A stretch of DNA of 35,670 nucleotides from an uncultured Paraprevotella sp. (GTDB lineage: Bacteria; Bacteroidota; Bacteroidia; Bacteroidales; Bacteroidaceae): positions 1 through 35,670 of the forward strand of contig CAJUGV010000015.1 of NCBI GenBank assembly GCA_910586505.1, written 5' to 3'. Below are positions 31,232-35,670 of the stretch, one piece after another. The stretch's first letter is position 1. Every line of letters begins with the position of its first letter. The notes below the pieces were generated by a model. That model ran no database searches, was not told the origin of the DNA, and was given only the letters and a program-made list of their open reading frames with translations. A program made the position numbers and the translations under genes.

Positions 31232-32245
31232 TTATTTTTGTTCTTTTGCTGCAATGGCTTGGTTGGCGGTTATGGCTACCATGTTGTAGACATCTTCAAT
31301 GGAACAACCGCGTGAAAGGTCGTTGACAGGACGGGCTATACCCTGAAGGATGGGGCCGATGGCTTCTGCGTGTCCCAGACGTTGTACGAGCTTATAGGAA
31401 ATATTGCCCACTTCGAGATTGGGAACTACCAATACGTTGGCGTGGCCGGCAATTTCGGAGCCCGGAGCCTTGCTTTCACCTACGCTTGGAACGAGGGCTG
31501 CATCCGCCTGAAGCTCACCGTCAATGCTGAGGCCCGGAGCCATTTCGCGGGCCATTTTGGTGGCTTCTACCACTTTATCTACCACTTCATGCTTAGCGGA
31601 CCCTTTAGTAGAGAAACTTAGCATGGCCACTTTCGGATCAATTCCGGCTACGGCTTTGGCGGTGCGAGCTGTACAGACGGCTATTTGTGCAAGTTGTCCT
31701 GCATCAGGTACGGGAGTTACCGCCACATCACCCATTACAAGTACACCGTTCTTACCAAAATTGGGGGCTTTGGTGAGCAGCAGCATGGCACCTGATACAC
31801 AGGTAATGCCCGGAGCTGTCTTAATAATCTGAAGAGCCGGGCGGAGTACGTTGCCTGTTGTGTTGCGTGCACCGGCTAACTGTCCGTCTGCATCACCGGA
31901 TTTAATCATCAGGCATCCGTAGAAAAGAGGGTCAGTAGCTTTTTCACGTGCTTCTTCTATCGTCATACCTTTTTTCTTCCGTAGCTCGAAGAGTAATTGT
32001 GCGTATTCTTCTCTTTTGGGGCTGGTTGACGGATCAATAATGGTCGCTTTTGAAATGTTTCCTAAACCCCATTTGGCGGCCGCAGTTTCTATTTCCTCAC
32101 GGTTGCCTAACAGGATCAAGTCGGCAACTTCGTCTGTGAGCAACTGGTTGGCCGCTTTTAAAGTGCGTTCTTCCGTTCCTTCAGGAAGCACAATGCGCTG
32201 CTTGTTTGCCTGAGCGCGTGAGACAATCTCTTTGATTAAGTCCAT
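31232..32245 (-). CDS. pta: Phosphate acetyltransferase, 337 aa
   Basis: Converts acetyl-CoA and phosphate to acetyl phosphate. It is the short, single-domain type (PTA/PTB domain only, 337 aa, compared with about 714 aa in E. coli). Family blocks are visible: RIVLPEGTEERTLKAA (18-33), GCLMIKSGDADGQLAGA (about 109-125), MLSFSTKGSAKHE (about 208) and NVLVVPNLEVGN (about 268). It is the first gene of the pta-ackA pair. A -7 element (TAATTTTG) lies about 50 bases upstream. Cytoplasmic. Confidence 0.97.
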   Translation of the reverse strand: MDLIKEIVSRAQANKQRIVLPEGTEERTLKAANQLLTDEVADLILLGNREEIETAAAKWGLGNISKATIIDPSTSPKREEYAQLLFELRKKKGMTIEEAREKATDPLFYGCLMIKSGDADGQLAGARNTTGNVLRPALQIIKTAPGITCVSGAMLLLTKAPNFGKNGVLVMGDVAVTPVPDAGQLAQIAVCTARTAKAVAGIDPKVAMLSFSTKGSAKHEVVDKVVEATKMAREMAPGLSIDGELQADAALVPSVGESKAPGSEIAGHANVLVVPNLEVGNISYKLVQRLGHAEAIGPILQGIARPVNDLSRGCSIEDVYNMVAITANQAIAAKEQK

Positions 32246-32295
32246 ATTTTAAATTTTTTAGATTAAAAATCTGCATTGCGATTAGTAGGAATATG

Positions 32296-32303
32296 CAAAA
32301 TTA
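32296..32303 (-). promoter_or_regulatory. -7 element for pta-ackA
   Basis: TAATTTTG on the minus strand matches TAnnTTTG, about 50 bases before the pta ATG. No good -33 box. Confidence 0.45.
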
Positions 32304-32413
32304 CGGCTTTTTAACTGAATATCGGTATGATTCTTATTTTATTTTTCGGGATTCGGTAATGATGGAATCTGTATTCTTTCTTTTATATAATCCGCTTCTA
32401 CGTGATGCGTCCG

Positions 32414-33187
32414 TTATGTTTGGTAATCGGTAAGAAAGCGTTCCAGTTCTTCGGCAGACAGTCGCAGATGGAATGTATCTTTATAAGCTACGGAAATGTT
32501 GCCGGTTTCTTCCGATACGATAACAGCTAAAGCGTCGGTTTCCTGAGAGATGCCTTTGGCAGCTCGGTGACGCAATCCCAATTCTTTGGGTATATCCATG
32601 CTATGGGATACAGGCAGGATACAACCGGCAGCTTTAATTCGTTTTTTGGAAATAACCATGGCGCCATCGTGGAGCGGACTGTTTTTGAAGAATATATTTT
32701 CGATGAGACGTTGATTGACATCGGCATCAATGATTTCACCGGATCGCATGATGTCGTTAAGCGGGAGGTTGCGTTCTATCACAATTAAAGCTCCTACTTT
32801 CTGTTTGCTCATGCTCATACAAGCCATTACAATAGGCATGATGTCGTCTTTATTTGTTGTCTGTACTCCCTTTTTATTGCGTCGCAGCATTCTGAGTAGG
32901 TTTTCGACTTGGCGATGTCGGCCAATGGTGAAGAAGAAATTACGGATTTCTTCCTGAAACAGAATGATGAGTGCCAGCGTTCCAACGCTTACCAGTTTGT
33001 CGAGGATAGAACCAAGAAGTTTCATCTCCAGGATTTGGGAGACAAATAGCCAAAAAACGACGAATATCAGTACACCGAAGAATATGTTGAGCGAACGTGA
33101 TTCTTTCATTACTCTGTAGCACGTGTACAACATCAGTGTTACGAGAAATATATCGATAAAGTCTTTCAGTCCGAATTCTAATGGCAT
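32414..33187 (-). CDS. cdaA: Diadenylate cyclase CdaA, 257 aa
   Basis: Membrane-bound enzyme that makes cyclic di-AMP from two ATP. Three membrane spans occupy about residues 10-75, followed by a coiled linker and the DAC (DUF147) domain. The catalytic motifs are DGA at 174-176 (LHDGAMV) and RHR at 206-208 (LGLRHRAA); SEETG (225-229) closes the active site. In Firmicutes cdaA pairs with cdaR, which is absent here; instead it lies 11 bp downstream of folP, an arrangement I recall from other Bacteroidetes. The signal is known for potassium and cell-wall balance elsewhere. Confidence 0.93.
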   Translation of the reverse strand: MPLEFGLKDFIDIFLVTLMLYTCYRVMKESRSLNIFFGVLIFVVFWLFVSQILEMKLLGSILDKLVSVGTLALIILFQEEIRNFFFTIGRHRQVENLLRMLRRNKKGVQTTNKDDIMPIVMACMSMSKQKVGALIVIERNLPLNDIMRSGEIIDADVNQRLIENIFFKNSPLHDGAMVISKKRIKAAGCILPVSHSMDIPKELGLRHRAAKGISQETDALAVIVSEETGNISVAYKDTFHLRLSAEELERFLTDYQT

Positions 33188-33198
33188 AAAGGAATTTT

Positions 33199-34050
33199 TT
33201 AGGGCTGTTGATTCATTTGGTTAAAGATTCTTACGGCTTCTGCACAAGCTTTCACATCATGTACGCGAAGAATACTTGCTCCTTTGGTAAGGGCGAGAGT
33301 GTTGAGTACGGTAGTGCCGTTCAGCGCTTCGTCGGGTGTGCATTCGAGTAGGTTGTATATCATTGATTTGCGTGAGATGCCGACAAGGATAGGTTGTTCG
33401 AACAATTGAAAATCTTCCAGATGGCGGAATAGTTCGTAGTTGTGGTTTTGTGTTTTGCCGAAACCAAAGCCTGGATCAATGATGATGTCTTTGACACCCC
33501 GTGAGTGTAATATTTGTATCCTTTCCGCAAAGTATTGCATGATTTCCGTTCGCAGATTATTATAGGAAGGATTATGCTGCATGTTTTGCGGGGTTCCTTT
33601 CATATGCATCATGATGTAGGGGACATTGAGGCGTGCCACGGTGTTGAACATTTGTTTGTCCATTTGTCCGCCGGATATGTCGTTTATAATGGCAGCGTTA
33701 TATTCCTCTACACACATGGCAGCGACATCAGCTCTAAACGTGTCGACGGAAACGATAACATCGGATGTGGTCTTGCGAATTATCTCAAGTCCTCTGCGTA
33801 GGCGTGTCGACTCTTCTTCCGTAGTAACGGGAATGGCATTGGTGCGTGAGGAATAGGCTCCTATGTCTATAATGTCAGCTCCTTCCGTTAGGATTTGTTC
33901 TATGCGGGCGGTAATGTCTGCTTCGGTCTCTTTTCGGCTTCCTGCGTAAAAGGAGTCTGGCGTTACGTTCAGGATACCCATGATTTTCGGAGTGGACAAA
34001 TCTATAAGTCTTCCGTTGACATTTATGGTACGTTTTGTCTGTCCGTTCAT
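33199..34050 (-). CDS. folP: Dihydropteroate synthase, 283 aa
   Basis: Joins para-aminobenzoate with the pterin diphosphate in folate synthesis and is the sulfonamide target. The pterin-binding signature IMGILNVTPDSFYAGS (23-38) is present; the usual SDGG is replaced by AGSR. DIIDIGAYSSR (about 59-69), INDISGGQ, IMMHMKGTPQNMQ, IIDPGFGFGKT (about 190-200) and LVGISRKSMI follow in order. The length is normal. It is first in an operon with cdaA and divergent from murF. A -7 element (TACATTTG) is at 34082-34075. Confidence 0.96.
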   Translation of the reverse strand: MNGQTKRTINVNGRLIDLSTPKIMGILNVTPDSFYAGSRKETEADITARIEQILTEGADIIDIGAYSSRTNAIPVTTEEESTRLRRGLEIIRKTTSDVIVSVDTFRADVAAMCVEEYNAAIINDISGGQMDKQMFNTVARLNVPYIMMHMKGTPQNMQHNPSYNNLRTEIMQYFAERIQILHSRGVKDIIIDPGFGFGKTQNHNYELFRHLEDFQLFEQPILVGISRKSMIYNLLECTPDEALNGTTVLNTLALTKGASILRVHDVKACAEAVRIFNQMNQQP

Positions 34051-34074
34051 TTCTTTTTATGTGGTTTTCTGTTG

Positions 34075-34082
34075 CAAATGTA
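34075..34082 (-). promoter_or_regulatory. -7 element for folP-cdaA
   Basis: TACATTTG on the minus strand matches TAnnTTTG, 24 bases before the folP ATG. Confidence 0.5.
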
Positions 34083-34115
34083 CGGAGAAATATTCGGTTT
34101 TTCATGCTTTTGGAT

Positions 34116-34123
34116 TATATTTG
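34116..34123 (+). promoter_or_regulatory. -7 element for murF
   Basis: TATATTTG matches TAnnTTTG and lies 18 bases before the murF ATG, giving a very short leader. The -33 box is weak. Confidence 0.5.
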
Positions 34124-34141
34124 TGGGTAAAAAATGGAAAT

Positions 34142-35440
34142 ATGAAGATAGCAGAACTTTACGAACTTTATAAGAATCATCCTGTGGTTACGACTGACAG
34201 TCGTGACTGTCCGTGTGATTCTATGTTTTTTGCGTTGAAAGGTGATTCATTCGATGGTAATGCATTTGCCGCTATGGCATTGGAAAAGGGATGTTTCTGT
34301 GCTGTGGTGGACGAACCTGAATATGTCGTAGAAGGTGACGTGCGTTATATTTTGGTGGATGATGTGCTTACGACTTTGCAGGAGTTGGCCCATTATCATA
34401 GGGAACAGTTTCGCATTCCTATTATTCAGGTGACAGGTACTAACGGGAAAACTACTACTAAGGAGTTGGCGGCAGCCGTGTTGTCTAAGAAGCATCAGGT
34501 GTTGTTTACACAAGGAAATTTAAACAATCACATAGGAGTTCCTAGTACATTGCTTCGCATCAGGCCGGAGCATACCATTGCTCTGATAGAAACGGGTGCG
34601 AACCATCCGGGTGAGATAAAAACATTGGCCGAAATTGTTGATCCGGATTTCGGTATCATAACGAATGTGGGGATGGCTCATCTTGAAGGATTTGGTTCGT
34701 TAGAAGGGGTAAAGCGCACAAAAGGTGAACTTTATGATTATCTGCGTGCCAAACACGGAACGGTCTTTCTTGACAATGATAGTGAGGAGTTGACAGTGAT
34801 GGCAGGTGGGCTTCATTGTATTTGCTATGGCAAACCGTGTAATGAGGTGCTGAGTGTGGAAGGTGAAATAGAAGAGTGTGCTCCGTTTCTGAAAATACGT
34901 TGGCGGCCGGCCGGTGGGGAATGGCAGAAAGTGGAAAGTCGTCTGATAGGGGATTATAATCTGAAGAATATGTTGGCTGCGGCTTTGATAGGTTGTACTT
35001 TTGGTGTAGGGGTTGAACAGATAAATGAGGCATTGGCGGCTTACGAACCGCGTAATAACCGTTCGCAATTATTGAAAACAGGAGATAATACGCTGATTGT
35101 GGATGCCTATAATGCGAATCCTACAAGTATGCGGGCGGCAATAGAAAACTTTTGTAATATGAAAGTAGAGCGCCGAATGGCAATTCTTGGTGATATGGGT
35201 GAATTAGGCGCCAGTAGTTGGCAGGCTCATCAGGATATTGTGAATTTATTGGTGGAATCGGGCATTGACCATGTATGGCTGGTTGGGCCTAAATTTCGGG
35301 CTGCTCGTCATCCGTTCCGAACATTTGATAATGTAGAACAGGTGAAACGCGCATTGGCTATAGAAAAGCCCCATAAATATTATATATTAATAAAAGGTAG
35401 TCATGGTACGAGGCTTTATGACTTACCGGCATGTTTGTAA
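34142..35440 (+). CDS. murF: UDP-MurNAc-tripeptide--D-Ala-D-Ala ligase, 432 aa
   Basis: Adds the D-Ala-D-Ala dipeptide to the peptidoglycan precursor in the cytoplasm. The N-terminal domain opens TDSRDCPCDSMFFALKGDSFDGN (about 18-40), the Mur-ligase P-loop is GTNGKTT at 99-105, LIETGANHPGEI (about 151) and NVGMAHLEGFGSLEGVKRTKGELY follow, then VDAYNANPTSM (about 320) in the third domain. The length is typical. I chose ATG 34142; the frame is open a further 54 codons upstream, but that part spans the promoter and folP start. It uses the product of Ddl from the operon at 21.8-22.8 kb. Confidence 0.96.
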   Translation: MKIAELYELYKNHPVVTTDSRDCPCDSMFFALKGDSFDGNAFAAMALEKGCFCAVVDEPEYVVEGDVRYILVDDVLTTLQELAHYHREQFRIPIIQVTGTNGKTTTKELAAAVLSKKHQVLFTQGNLNNHIGVPSTLLRIRPEHTIALIETGANHPGEIKTLAEIVDPDFGIITNVGMAHLEGFGSLEGVKRTKGELYDYLRAKHGTVFLDNDSEELTVMAGGLHCICYGKPCNEVLSVEGEIEECAPFLKIRWRPAGGEWQKVESRLIGDYNLKNMLAAALIGCTFGVGVEQINEALAAYEPRNNRSQLLKTGDNTLIVDAYNANPTSMRAAIENFCNMKVERRMAILGDMGELGASSWQAHQDIVNLLVESGIDHVWLVGPKFRAARHPFRTFDNVEQVKRALAIEKPHKYYILIKGSHGTRLYDLPACL

Positions 35441-35468
35441 ATATGTCCTGTGTAGGATCATATAGTTT

Positions 35469-35495
35469 AGGAGGCGTGGTGAGCGCCTCCTTATT
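35469..35495 (+). terminator. Terminator after murF
   Basis: AGGAGGCG-TGGTGAG-CGCCTCC(T) is an 8-bp stem with a short loop followed by TTATTTATT, 28 bp past the stop. The remaining 175 bp to the window end hold no gene I can support. Confidence 0.8.
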
Positions 35496-35670
35496 TATTC
35501 TTGTTAGGTATATAATGGCCATGTTTTATGGTTTTGTTTTTGCGTGTATGTGCGCTTTACGATGAATGCTATTAAAGTTTACTATGTGGGTATTGCCTCT
35601 TTTGCATTAATTTTCCCCTCAAAAAAGTTTATTTTCGTTGTGCATTGTTAATTTATTGTTTTCCAGTTTA

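Overview
The window looks like the chromosome of a Bacteroides species. The arginine genes are of the Bacteroides succinyl type (argF' N-succinylornithine carbamoyltransferase). Promoter-like sites match the Bacteroides form TTTG-N19-21-TAnnTTTG. Shine-Dalgarno sequences are weak or absent in many genes, and NigD-like and HEAT-like proteins typical of the genus are present. Base composition shifts clearly: the left 9 kb is AT-rich and the arginine/proline block is much richer in G+C.

Left region (1-3185): a HEAT-like hypothetical protein on the minus strand, then a plus-strand stress-type cluster of manganese catalase, a tiny Lys/His/Cys-rich protein, a LEA-like lipoprotein and a small membrane protein, closed by a terminator.

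Mobile region (3463-7717): a complete transposon of 4239 bp. It has perfect 86-bp terminal inverted repeats starting with GG, an 8-bp target duplication (AAATTTTA) and an IS1595-family (ISXO2-like) transposase. It carries passengers: a 124-aa companion gene behind the transposase, and on the opposite strand a three-gene operon with two paralogous beta-sandwich (BACON-like) proteins. Behind these lies a separate promoter, a long, strongly folded leader RNA and a small secreted protein. This element, and its leader RNA in particular, is the best candidate for something undescribed.

Region 7.9-18.5 kb: a stand-alone TrpB2-type tryptophan synthase beta chain is divergent from a nine-gene plus-strand operon: argR, a GNAT acyltransferase (probable N-acylglutamate synthase), argG, argC, argD, proC, proB, proA, argF'. 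It ends in a perfect 28-bp palindrome plus T-tract. It joins proline and arginine synthesis, both drawn from glutamate, under one ArgR.

Region 18.6-25 kb, minus strand: an orphan GH43 glycosidase, then an operon reading rightmost gene first: PASTA membrane protein, rluD, ddl, acyltransferase, NigD-like lipoprotein. A 19-bp-stem hairpin covers the lipoprotein start codon. rpmH (L34) lies just beyond and is divergent from efp.

Region 25.1-30 kb, plus strand: efp, a family 2 glycosyltransferase, radC, a SufT/MIP18 protein, an LpxH-like hydrolase, and a membrane acyltransferase whose frame is broken at a run of nine G. One G fewer restores a full 333-aa protein, so it looks like a phase-variable gene in the OFF state.

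Region 30-35.7 kb: minus-strand folP-cdaA (c-di-AMP synthase) and pta-ackA (acetate production), with murF divergent from folP on the plus strand.
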